A DNA stretch of 64,000 nt from Plastoroseomonas arctica (lineage in GTDB: Bacteria > Pseudomonadota > Alphaproteobacteria > Acetobacterales > Acetobacteraceae), in the NCBI RefSeq assembly GCF_018128965.1, contig NZ_JAAEDH010000008.1:62001-126000 (forward strand), in the 5' to 3' direction. Positions 36,223 through 43,411 of the stretch are shown here, piece after piece; the first letter of the stretch is position 1; the number at the start of each line of letters is the position of its first letter. The notes below the pieces were generated by a model that made no database searches, was not told the DNA's origin, and saw only the letters and a program-made list of their open reading frames with translations. The position numbers were made by a program, and so were the translations under genes.

Positions 36223-37560
36223 CTACCCCGCCGCGCCCTGCATCGCCGTGGCGTAGCGGCTCGAAGGCCGCGCAAGACCGAGATTGTCGCGCAGCATCGT
36301 CCCCTCGTACTCACGCCGGAACAGGCCGCGTGCCTGCAGGATCGGGACCACCTGGTCCACAAAGGCGTCGAACTGGCCCGGGAAGAAGGGCGGCATGAGG
36401 TTGAAGCCGTCGGCCGCGCCCTCGCGGAACCAGGTCTCCATCGTGTCCGCCACCTGCGTGGGGGAGCCCACCACCATCAGGTGGCCGCGCGCGGCGGCGA
36501 CGCGGTAGCACAGCTCGCGCAGCGTCAGCCCCTCGCGCCGCGCGGTCGCCAGCAGAAGGGCGGAGCGGCTCTTCAGGTGGTCGCTCTCCGGCAGCACGGG
36601 GACCGGCCCATCGAGGTCGTAGCCCGACATGTCCGTGCCCAGCCGGTCGGACAGCACGGTGTTGGCCTGTTTCATGTCCAGGTTGCGGTTGAGCTCGTCG
36701 AACAGCGCCCTGGCTTCGGCCTCGTCGCGGCCGATGATCGGCATGAGGCCGGGCATGATCTTCAGCGCATCCTCGCCACGGCCATGCTGCGCGAGTTGTG
36801 CCTTCAGGCCTCGGTGGAACTCCCGCGCATCGTCAAAACTGTTCTGCGCGGTGAAGACGACGTCGGCGGTCTTCGCGGCGAGCGCCTGGCCAGGCGCCGA
36901 GCTGCCGGCCTGGATGATCACCGGCTGGCCCTGCGGGCAACGCGGCAGGTTCAGCCCGCCGCGCACCGTGAAATACGTCCCTTCGAACTCCGGCACGTGC
37001 AGCGTGCCGGGGCGGACGAAGGTGCCGGCCGCCTTGTCCATCACGAAGGCGCCGTCATCCCAGGAATCCCACAGCAGCTTGCACGCCTCGACGAACTCGG
37101 CGGCCATGGCGTAGCGCTCGGCGTGCGGCGGGTGCTGCTTGCCGAAGACGGCGCCGTTCTTCGGGTAGGAGGTCGTCACCACGTTCCACGCGGCGCGCCC
37201 CGCGGAAAGATGGTCCAGCGAGGCGAAGGCGCGGGCGGTGTGGTACGGCTCGGCATAGGTCGTCGAAGCCGTGGCGGCGAGGCCCAGATGTGTGGTGTGG
37301 GCCGACAGCACCGAGAGCAGCGTCAGCGGCTCGAACTTGCCGATCGAGGAGGGGTGTTCGGCATAGCCCGTGGTGAAGTTGTCGGCGAGGAAGAACAGGT
37401 CGAACTTCCCGCGCTCGGCGGTGGTCGCTATGTGACGCATGAGCGCGAGGTCGGGCCCGCCCGGGATGGCGTCGGGGTGGCGCCAGCCGGCGACGTGGTG
37501 CCCCGCGGCCTGGACGAAGACGCCGAGCCGCATCCGCCCGTCTGAATTACCTGCGGCCAT
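36223..37560 (-). CDS. LLM-class FMN-dependent monooxygenase (NtaA/SnaA/DszA group)
   Basis: 445 residues of the bacterial-luciferase-like superfamily, large-insert subgroup using FMNH2 from a separate reductase. Seen: GVFVQAAGHHVAGWRHPDA, FDLFFLADNF, the RAFASLDHLSAGRAAWNVVT segment, and PVIIQAGSSAPGQALAAKTAD. This subgroup includes nitrilotriacetate, dibenzothiophene-sulfone and S-alkylcysteine-related monooxygenases. Adjacent remnants of a cystathionine beta-lyase and a peptide-type ABC ATPase suggest it once belonged to a sulfur-scavenging locus (inference). The first ATG 37560 is used; MRLGVF 9 codons later is an alternative. Confidence 0.88.
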   Translation of the reverse strand: MAAGNSDGRMRLGVFVQAAGHHVAGWRHPDAIPGGPDLALMRHIATTAERGKFDLFFLADNFTTGYAEHPSSIGKFEPLTLLSVLSAHTTHLGLAATASTTYAEPYHTARAFASLDHLSAGRAAWNVVTTSYPKNGAVFGKQHPPHAERYAMAAEFVEACKLLWDSWDDGAFVMDKAAGTFVRPGTLHVPEFEGTYFTVRGGLNLPRCPQGQPVIIQAGSSAPGQALAAKTADVVFTAQNSFDDAREFHRGLKAQLAQHGRGEDALKIMPGLMPIIGRDEAEARALFDELNRNLDMKQANTVLSDRLGTDMSGYDLDGPVPVLPESDHLKSRSALLLATARREGLTLRELCYRVAAARGHLMVVGSPTQVADTMETWFREGAADGFNLMPPFFPGQFDAFVDQVVPILQARGLFRREYEGTMLRDNLGLARPSSRYATAMQGAAG

Positions 37561-37693
37561 GAAGGCGGCTCCCTGTGATTGGGAGAAAAGGAGGGCGCGC
37601 GGCGCTGCGTCGCGTCAAGACGCGCCGATGCGGGCCAGACGAGAGGATCCTTCGGGGCGCCGCCGCTCCCGAACTCAGCGGTGGCACTGGTGC

Positions 37694-37879
37694 CGTGCGG
37701 GTCGGGGGCGTGCCGTGCATGCCATAGCTGTAGCCATCAGGGCCGCGATACTTCCGGTCGGCATAGGCCTGCGCATCGGGGAAGACGATGGTCGATGCAC
37801 GGTGCGTCGGCACGGCCAGGCTTGCATAGCCAGCCTTCGACACGGCGGGGTGATGGACGCAGCGTGTGAGGTCGCGCAT
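37694..37879 (-). pseudogene. Cystathionine beta-lyase, N-terminal fragment
   Basis: The first 62 codons read like the N-terminus of PLP-dependent Cys/Met metabolism enzymes (PatB/MetC type): RCVHHPAVSKAGYASL, THRASTIVFPDAQAYAD and GYSYGMHGTPPTRT. After that the frame continues as unrelated low-complexity sequence; the PLP-binding Lys and the whole catalytic core are absent. A good SD (AAGGAAGG) still precedes ATG 37879. Truncated remnant lying upstream of the LLM gene in the same orientation. Confidence 0.75.
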
Positions 37880-38024
37880 GGGAAGCCTTCCTTGATGCGC
37901 GGCATTTGGGCCGGGACGAGGAAGGAAAACAATGCGGGTGGCGGTTCACTCCATCCGGTGCGCTTATGACCTCGGCGCTATCCGGCGTCGCCAGGCTCTC
38001 GCCGATGTCCCACGAGATGCCCGC

Positions 38025-38114
38025 CATCAGCGCAAGCGCCTGGTGCAGCCGATTTCCCAGGACCCGTATTCGTCGCTCAACCCGCGCCGGCAGATCGCTG
38101 CGACGGTGGGACAG
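38025..38114 (+). pseudogene. Peptide ABC transporter ATPase fragment
   Basis: About 30 codons around the Q-loop of an Opp/Dpp-type ATPase are recognisable: RKRLVQPISQDPYSSLNPRRQ followed by IAATVGQ. Walker A, signature and Walker B are missing on both sides, so this is an internal scrap of a lost transporter gene. It lies between the beta-lyase fragment and the oxidoreductase gene. Confidence 0.6.
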
Positions 38115-38197
38115 CGCGCGGTGCGATCGCGCACTGGCGATCGGACGCCGAGCAACCATTCGCCGAGGAGGGGAATTAGTCGCCCATACATCATCGG

Positions 38198-39559
38198 ATG
38201 GCGAGCATGGCGGCCGCAGAAAACCCAAAGATCCCGGTCGACATCGGCATGGCCGATGACGCGGGAGGCCCCGGTTACCGCACTCCCGATCCCGGACAAG
38301 CAACCCGCCGCGACGTGATCAAAGTCGGCGGCCTGGCGGGCGCCGCGTTGGCAGCGGGTGCGGCGGGCGTTCCAGGTTTCCCACCGCCGTCGCCGCTGGA
38401 TGTCGGCGGCGTCGAGGGTGACGCGGTCAATTTTCCGAATTGGCGCTCGTCCGCGGAACCTCCGAGCGGGCCGCTGCGCCGCCCCACGTCGCCGAGCGAA
38501 CGCATCGGATTTGCCATCGTCGCGCTTGGACGCATCACGCTCGAAGAGGTTCTTCCCGCCCTTGCCGAGTGCCTCCATGCGCGCCCCGTCGCACTCGTCA
38601 GTGGCAGTCCCGAGAAGGCCAGGCTTGTCGCGGCGCAATACGGAATTCCCCCCGAAGCGGTGCACAGCTACGAGGAGTTCGAGCGGCTGGCCGACAATGC
38701 GACCGTCCGCGCGGTCTACATTGCGCTGCCCAACGCGATGCACCGGGAGTTCACCCTGCGTGCAGCCGCGATCGGCAAGCATGTGCTGACCGAAAAGCCG
38801 ATGGCGAACAGCGCCGAGGAATGCCGCGACATGATCGGTGCCTGCGCGCGCGCGGGCGTGCGACTGATGGTGGCGTATCGCTGTCAATACGAGCCCGTGA
38901 ACCGCGCGGCGATTGCGCTGGTGCGCGAGCAGGCAATCGGCCGGCTGCGCTTCATCGAGGCGACCAATACACAGGCCAATGGGCCGGGGCCGCAGTGGCG
39001 ATACAGCAAGCGCCTGGCGGGCGGCGGCGCCCTGCCCGACATCGGTCTCTACTGCCTCAACGCCAGCCGCGCCGTCACCGGCGAGGAGCCGATCGAGGTG
39101 AGTGCGTGCAGCTTCAGTCCGCCCGGGGACGACCGGTTCCGCGAGGTCGAAGAAAGCATCGCCTTCACGCTGCGCTTCCCCTCCGGCGTGCTCGCGAGGT
39201 GCCTGTCGAGCTACGGTGCATTCCAGAACCGCTCGCTGCGACTGCTCGGTGATGCCGGCAACATCGAGCTGGCGCAGGCATTCGAATACCGCGGGCAGAG
39301 GTTGTTTCTGGAACGTCGCGTCGAGCAATCACCAGGTCGGGAGGAACGCCGCATCCGGCCGCGCAATCAATTCGCGCTTGAGATCGACCATTTCGCCCAA
39401 TGCGTGCGTGACAATCTTCAGCCGCACACGCCGGGCGAGGAGGGGCTGCAGGACCAGGTCGTCATGGAAGCGATCTACAGGGCGTCGTCGGATCGTCGAC
39501 CCGTGGCGATCCCTGCGCCGGCAGCGTCCACACGCGGCGTCGAGCCTACGGACAACTGA
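38198..39559 (+). CDS. Tat-exported Gfo/Idh/MocA-family oxidoreductase
   Basis: 453 residues. N-terminal twin-arginine signal (ATRRDVIKVGGLAGAALAAG) after a ~35-residue lead, then a Rossmann domain (IGFAIVALGRITLEEVLPAL, a degenerate GxGxxG), LTEKPMANSAEECRDM with the conserved EKP Lys, and a GFO_IDH_MocA C-terminal domain (GGGALPDIGLYCLNASR). Resembles periplasmic glucose-fructose oxidoreductase with tightly bound NADP, which is also exported folded via Tat. Substrate probably a sugar. ATG 38198 or 38207; neither has a strong SD. Confidence 0.82.
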   Translation: MASMAAAENPKIPVDIGMADDAGGPGYRTPDPGQATRRDVIKVGGLAGAALAAGAAGVPGFPPPSPLDVGGVEGDAVNFPNWRSSAEPPSGPLRRPTSPSERIGFAIVALGRITLEEVLPALAECLHARPVALVSGSPEKARLVAAQYGIPPEAVHSYEEFERLADNATVRAVYIALPNAMHREFTLRAAAIGKHVLTEKPMANSAEECRDMIGACARAGVRLMVAYRCQYEPVNRAAIALVREQAIGRLRFIEATNTQANGPGPQWRYSKRLAGGGALPDIGLYCLNASRAVTGEEPIEVSACSFSPPGDDRFREVEESIAFTLRFPSGVLARCLSSYGAFQNRSLRLLGDAGNIELAQAFEYRGQRLFLERRVEQSPGREERRIRPRNQFALEIDHFAQCVRDNLQPHTPGEEGLQDQVVMEAIYRASSDRRPVAIPAPAASTRGVEPTDN

Positions 39560-39567
39560 GCGGTCCT

Positions 39568-39582
39568 TTGATCGTCGATCAA
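39568..39582. repeat. 15-bp palindrome downstream of the oxidoreductase
   Basis: TTGATCG-T-CGATCAA, 6 bases past the stop. The convergent HMG-CoA-lyase-like gene ends at 39676. It could serve as a small bidirectional hairpin, but there is no T tract and the centre is a single base. Confidence 0.3.
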
Positions 39583-39675
39583 CGATCGATCCGCCGGGCC
39601 ATTTCGGCGCAGGGGTGATGGGCGCGTGGCCCGCAACACATTCAGCGCGCTAGTGTTGGGCCAGAGCGCGTCAGC

Positions 39676-40578
39676 TCACGCTGCCTTGCGCAAGGCCGGC
39701 ACCGCGCGCAGCCGCCCGCCCGGCACCGCACCCGGGACGGCGGCCGCCATGTCCGCAGCGCGCAGAAGTTCCGGCATGGCGATGCCCGTTTCCACCTGCA
39801 TGCGCGCGAACAGCCAGGCGACGTCCTCGGTCGCGACATTGCCGGTCGCTCCCGGTGCGAAGGGACAGCCGCCGATGCCGCCCGCCGCGCTGTCGAACAC
39901 CCGACAGCCCGCGGCGTAGGCAGCGGCGACGTTGGCCACGCCCATGCCGTAGGTGTCGTGCCCGTGAAAGGCGAAGCGCTGGCCCCAGGAGGCGAGCGCA
40001 TGGGCGAAGACACGTCCCACTTGGTCCGGTGCGGCGTTGCCGGTGGTGTCGCAGATGGCGATCTCGATGCGCTCATCCAGCGCCATCGCGCGTTCGACCC
40101 ATTCGAGGGTGTCGCGCTCCGGCACCACGCCCTCGAAGGGGCAGTGGAAGCAGCAGGACAGGTTGAAGCGCACCGCAAAACCTTCGGCGAGGGCTTCGCG
40201 AGTGATGGCCGAAAGATCGGCGAAGCTATCGGCGCGGGAGCGGTTCACGTTCGCCTGGTTGTGGCTTTCGGTGACCGACATGAACAGCCCGATACGGTGG
40301 GGGCGGTGCTGGAGCGCCGCCTCGAACCCACGCCGATTCGGCACCAGCGTTGTGCATTCGAGGCCGTCCAGCGTCTTGGCGGCGGCGAGCACCTCGGCCG
40401 TGTCGGCCATCTGCGGGATGGCCTTGGGCGAGACGAAGGAGCCGATCTCCATCCGCCGCAGCCCGGCCGCGTGCAGCGCGGCGACGAGCGCGATCTTGGC
40501 GTCGGTGGGCAGGAAGGGGCCGACGGATTGCAGGCCGTCACGGGGGGCCACTTCGCTGATGGTGATGGACGGGCGCAT
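39676..40578 (-). CDS. Hydroxymethylglutaryl-CoA lyase-family protein
   Basis: 300 residues of the HMGL-like/DRE-TIM metallolyase family. Seen: ISEVAPRDGLQ with the metal/substrate Arg-Asp, IGSFVSPKAIPQMADT, HGHDTYGMGVANV with metal His residues, and the Cys loop GGCPFAPGATGN. Cleaves HMG-CoA or a related 3-hydroxyacyl-CoA such as citramalyl-CoA. It begins 17 bases after the stop of a CoA-transferase gene on the same strand, so the pair likely activates and splits a C5-C6 branched acid. ATG 40578. Confidence 0.88.
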   Translation of the reverse strand: MRPSITISEVAPRDGLQSVGPFLPTDAKIALVAALHAAGLRRMEIGSFVSPKAIPQMADTAEVLAAAKTLDGLECTTLVPNRRGFEAALQHRPHRIGLFMSVTESHNQANVNRSRADSFADLSAITREALAEGFAVRFNLSCCFHCPFEGVVPERDTLEWVERAMALDERIEIAICDTTGNAAPDQVGRVFAHALASWGQRFAFHGHDTYGMGVANVAAAYAAGCRVFDSAAGGIGGCPFAPGATGNVATEDVAWLFARMQVETGIAMPELLRAADMAAAVPGAVPGGRLRAVPALRKAA

Positions 40579-40595
40579 GGCGGCTCCTGTGGTGG

Positions 40596-41768
40596 TCAAG
40601 GCGTGTCGCCGAAGACCTGCGCATTGTGCGCTCCGGCCTTGGGGCCGGTCCAGCGCACCATGGCCTCGGGCGGGATGCCGTCGAAGCGGAAGGGTGCCGC
40701 CGGGTGCAGCACGCGGCCGAGCAGCGGGTCCTCCACCTCCATGACCAGTGAGCGGGCGCGGAAATGCGGGTCGGCCGCGCAATCGGCGATGTCGTAAAGG
40801 CGCGAGCAGGGGACCTCGGCGGCTTCCAGCACGGCTTCGGCCTGGGCGGCCGGCCGCGTGCGGGTCCAGGCGGCGATGGCGGCGTCGAGCTCGGCCACGT
40901 TCTCGCAGCGCAGCGTGTTGGTGGCGAAGCGCGGCTCGGCGGCCATGGCCGGCGCGCCGATGGCGGTCATCAGCCGGCGGAAGATCAGATCCGAATTGCC
41001 CGCGATGCACAGCCATTTGCCATCCGCGCAGGGGTAGGTGTTGGTCGGCGCGGCGGTCTTGATGGCCGCGCCCTGCGGCTGCCGCACCCAGCCGAACAGC
41101 CCGTATTCCGGCAGCATCCCTTCGCTGAGCGAAAACACCGAAGATACCAAGTCCACATCGATGATCCGCCCGCGCGCATCCGGGTCGCCCTTGATGCCCC
41201 AGCAGGCCGAGACCAGCGCGAGGGCGGCATACATGCCGGCCAGATCATCGCTGATCGAGACCCCGCATCGGGGCGGAGGGAAATCCACCTGGCCGGGGTT
41301 GGCGGTCAGGTGGCGCAGCCCGCCCATCGCCTCGCCGATCGCACCAAAGGCCGGCTTGTCGCGATACGGGCCGTCCTGCCCGTAGCCGGAGATGCGCGCG
41401 ATCACCAGGCGTGTATTGGCCGCGTGCAGCACCGCGGGCCCCAGCCCGATGCGCTCGAGGTAGCCGGGGCGGAAATTCTCGACCAGGCCGTCGGCGCGGG
41501 CGCACAGCGTCGCGAGTTTCTCCCGGTCGGCCGGCGCCTTCAGGTCGAGCGTGACGGAGAGCTTGTTGCGGCCATGGACGCTGAACCAGACGGCATTGCC
41601 ATCCACCGCGCTGCCCCAGCCGCGCACCGGGTCGCCTTCGGGCGGCTCCACCTTGATGACCTCGGCGCCGAGATCGGCGAGCAGCCGCGTGGCGAAGGGC
41701 GCCGCGATGTAGTGGCCGAGCTCGACGATGCGCAGCCCGGCAAGGGGCAGTCCTGGGGTTTCCACCAT
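40596..41768 (-). CDS. CaiB/BaiF-family (class III) CoA-transferase
   Basis: About 390 residues. Seen: LAGLRIVELGHYIAAPFAT, LLADLGAEVIKVEPPEGDP, GLVENFRPGYLERIGL, the region of the catalytic Asp in VSISDDLAGMYAAL and the C-terminal PFRFDGIPP. Class III enzymes transfer CoA between organic acids via an aspartyl-CoA. Upstream of and cotranscribed with the HMGL-type lyase, similar in logic to dicarboxylate-CoA transferase/lyase pairs. ATG 41768 (MVETPGLPLAG) gives the conserved start. Confidence 0.88.
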   Translation of the reverse strand: MVETPGLPLAGLRIVELGHYIAAPFATRLLADLGAEVIKVEPPEGDPVRGWGSAVDGNAVWFSVHGRNKLSVTLDLKAPADREKLATLCARADGLVENFRPGYLERIGLGPAVLHAANTRLVIARISGYGQDGPYRDKPAFGAIGEAMGGLRHLTANPGQVDFPPPRCGVSISDDLAGMYAALALVSACWGIKGDPDARGRIIDVDLVSSVFSLSEGMLPEYGLFGWVRQPQGAAIKTAAPTNTYPCADGKWLCIAGNSDLIFRRLMTAIGAPAMAAEPRFATNTLRCENVAELDAAIAAWTRTRPAAQAEAVLEAAEVPCSRLYDIADCAADPHFRARSLVMEVEDPLLGRVLHPAAPFRFDGIPPEAMVRWTGPKAGAHNAQVFGDTP

Positions 41769-41861
41769 GGGGCAGGGATAGCGCCGCTGGCGCCGGCGCG
41801 GAAGCGCCGGAATCCCCGGCCTCCGGAAACCGGCTGGCAACCTTTGCGGCGCAATCTCGTT

Positions 41862-41993
41862 GATGACGGACGATCCGTCTCTCCCCGGATGCGGCTTCCT
41901 CCCTCACCGCATCCCTCGCCAGCCCCCTCCCCCCCTCGCGGGGCTGGCGTTCAACTTGGCCGGAACCGCCCCCTCGGTTCCGGCCATTTTTTA
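41862..41993 (+). ncRNA. Candidate small RNA with anti-Shine-Dalgarno loops
   Basis: About 130 nt on the plus strand between two minus-strand genes. Four consecutive perfect hairpins: GACGGA/TCCGTC (41865-41879); GGATGCGG/CCGCATCC (41887-41914) with loop CTTCCTCCCTCA; CGCCAGCCCC/GGGGCTGGCG (41917-41949) with loop CTCCCCCCCTCGC; and an 11-bp terminator stem with loop CCCCCT and a T tract (41958-41992). The loops expose CCTCC-type sequence complementary to Shine-Dalgarno sites, as in the alphaproteobacterial NfeR1 (alpha-r14) and cuckoo (CcsR) sRNAs. No clear promoter boxes found; the 5' end is a guess. Confidence 0.65.
41958..41993 (+). terminator. Intrinsic terminator of the small RNA
   Basis: Perfect stem GGCCGGAACCG/CGGTTCCGGCC with loop CCCCCT followed by ATTTTTT. 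It works only on the plus strand, although both flanking protein genes are on the minus strand; the T tract reaches the stop codon of the DUF938 gene. This orientation is the main argument for an independent plus-strand transcript. Confidence 0.85.
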
Positions 41994-42587
41994 TGCGCGG
42001 CGGAACGCGACCATCAGGTTGTTGGCTGGCATCGGGATGACGGCCTCGCGCATGAACCCCTTCGCGGAAGCGGTCACGGCGTCGAGGTCACGCAGGCCCC
42101 AGGACGGGTCGCGGGCGCGGAGGCTGGCGTCGAAATCCTCGTTGCTCGGCGCGGTCGGCACGCCGGTCTGGCGAAATGGCCCGTAGAGCAGCAGTGGCGC
42201 CCCCGGTCCGAGAACCCGCGCCGCACCCGCCATCAGCCCCAAGGTCGCCGCCCAAGGCGCTATGTGGATCATGTTGCAGCACAGGACGGCATCGGCGCGC
42301 GCGATGGCCCAAGCGGGCGCGGTCACGTCCAGGGCGAGCGCGGGACGCAGGTTCGGAAGCGCCGCGTCGGCGGCATGGGCGTCGATGCTGGCGCGCTCGG
42401 CGGCACCCGGGTCGCTCGGTTGCCAGGCGACGCTTGGCAGGCGGGCGGCGAAGAACACCGCGTGCTCGCCGGTGCCGGAGGCGATCTCCAGCACCGTGCC
42501 CGATGCCGGAAGCAGGCGCCGCAGCGCGGCCAGGATCGGGTCGCGGTTGCGCAAGGTCGCCGGCGCGTACCGGCGCGGGTCATCCAC
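41991..42587 (-). CDS. DUF938 SAM-dependent methyltransferase-like protein
   Basis: 198 residues. Seen: the N-terminal RRYAPATLRNRDPIL typical of DUF938, SAM motif I VLEIASGTGEHAVFFA, the NMIHIAPW motif and YGPFRQTG..SNEDFDASLRARDP. DUF938 proteins are class I methyltransferase folds of unknown substrate found widely in proteobacteria. The stop codon touches the T tract of the opposite-strand small RNA terminator. It starts 6 bases after the stop of the upstream unknown gene, so the two are probably cotranscribed. Confidence 0.85.
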   Translation of the reverse strand: MDDPRRYAPATLRNRDPILAALRRLLPASGTVLEIASGTGEHAVFFAARLPSVAWQPSDPGAAERASIDAHAADAALPNLRPALALDVTAPAWAIARADAVLCCNMIHIAPWAATLGLMAGAARVLGPGAPLLLYGPFRQTGVPTAPSNEDFDASLRARDPSWGLRDLDAVTASAKGFMREAVIPMPANNLMVAFRRA

Positions 42588-42593
42588 GCGGCG

Positions 42594-43295
42594 TCACGGG
42601 ATGATGCCGGTGCCGGTCGCGCTGATGAAGCGCGGGGGCTTGTTGCGGTTGATCGACATGGATGGGCGCATCCGGCTCATGCTGATTGCCCCCTGGACCT
42701 GCGGCTGGGTGACGCCCACCCATTTGGTGCCGTCGTAGAAGAAGAAGCTCGCGGCGTTCGGGTTCCCCTCCTCGCCATACATGTCGTAGTCGATGGCGAG
42801 CAGGATGTCGGACGCGGTCTTGTTCACCTGGCTGAGCAGCGGGTAGCCCTTCTTCTTGCCGTCCGAGTTCGGGTAGTGGACGAAGCTGACCGTGTCCGCC
42901 CCACCGCCCTTCAGCATCAGCAGGCTGCACCCGTTCTGCCCGCCGGTGAACACCACCGTATAGGCGGGCAGCGCCTTTGGCACGCCATCCAGCAGCACCA
43001 TGTCGATATGGTCGAGGTTGGTGGACGCCACGGACTGGTAGGAGATGTAGGGCACGTAGTACCCCTGCAGCAGCCCCGCCCCCATCGTGGTGGTCGGCTT
43101 GAGGACGACCTGGGAAGCGCCGCCGAACAGGCTTGAGGACCAGGGCTCCAGGTCGAACCAGCATGGCGCGTAGGCCTTGTTCGCATCGAAGCCGCCGGCG
43201 GTGACCATGCCGCCCGCCCCCTGGAGGTTGATGCAGACGTCGCGGGCATATTTCAGCGGGTTGGTCTTGAAGCGGGTGCATTCATGGGCGGACAT
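42594..43295 (-). CDS. Unknown protein with Cys-His deamidase-like signature
   Basis: 233 residues from ATG 43295 (MSAHECTRFKTNPLKYARDV); an earlier ATG at 43325 adds ten residues. No signal peptide or membrane helix. A central strand-rich region reads TVVFTGGQNGCSLLMLKGGG (Cys123) followed 17 residues later by FVHYPNS (His140). An xxSGC/NGC turn plus a His 12-17 residues on is the layout of CNF1/BLF1-type glutamine deamidases, so I suspect that fold, but overall similarity is not established. Nine or so aromatic-rich strands follow (AASFFFYDGTKWVGV). Composition is less GC-biased than its neighbours. Has its own promoter-like TATACT (43334-43329). Confidence 0.6.
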   Translation of the reverse strand: MSAHECTRFKTNPLKYARDVCINLQGAGGMVTAGGFDANKAYAPCWFDLEPWSSSLFGGASQVVLKPTTTMGAGLLQGYYVPYISYQSVASTNLDHIDMVLLDGVPKALPAYTVVFTGGQNGCSLLMLKGGGADTVSFVHYPNSDGKKKGYPLLSQVNKTASDILLAIDYDMYGEEGNPNAASFFFYDGTKWVGVTQPQVQGAISMSRMRPSMSINRNKPPRFISATGTGIIP

Positions 43296-43328
43296 GGCGG
43301 TTTGGCTCCGAAACGAAGCCGGCACCCT

Positions 43329-43334
43329 AGTATA
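43329..43334 (-). promoter_or_regulatory. -10 element for the unknown gene at 43295
   Basis: Minus-strand TATACT, a 5/6 match to the -10 consensus, about 33 bases before the ATG. No good -35 box at 16-18 bases; instead an inverted repeat occupies that position. Confidence 0.4.
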
Positions 43335-43336
43335 CG

Positions 43337-43367
43337 GATCGGGGACGCAACAAGGGCTTCCCCGATC
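43337..43367. promoter_or_regulatory. 9-bp inverted repeat, possible operator
   Basis: GATCGGGGA (43337-43345) and TCCCCGATC (43359-43367) with a 13-base spacer, in the intergenic region between the divergent unknown gene and thrC. It overlaps where a -35 box of the unknown gene would be. Confidence 0.4.
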
Positions 43368-43411
43368 GCGGTTTTTACGCCGTGCAGGCTTCTGCGCTAG
43401 AAGCTCGCCAC

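Noticed and set aside
36220-37545. 441-codon plus-strand frame opposite the LLM monooxygenase
   Set aside because: Antisense shadow with His/Arg/Val/Glu-rich low-information sequence; the LLM family match is on the minus strand.
40764-43136. 790-codon plus-strand frame opposite the CoA-transferase, methyltransferase and unknown gene
   Set aside because: Crosses three minus-strand genes and the small RNA; composition typical of shadows, no motif.
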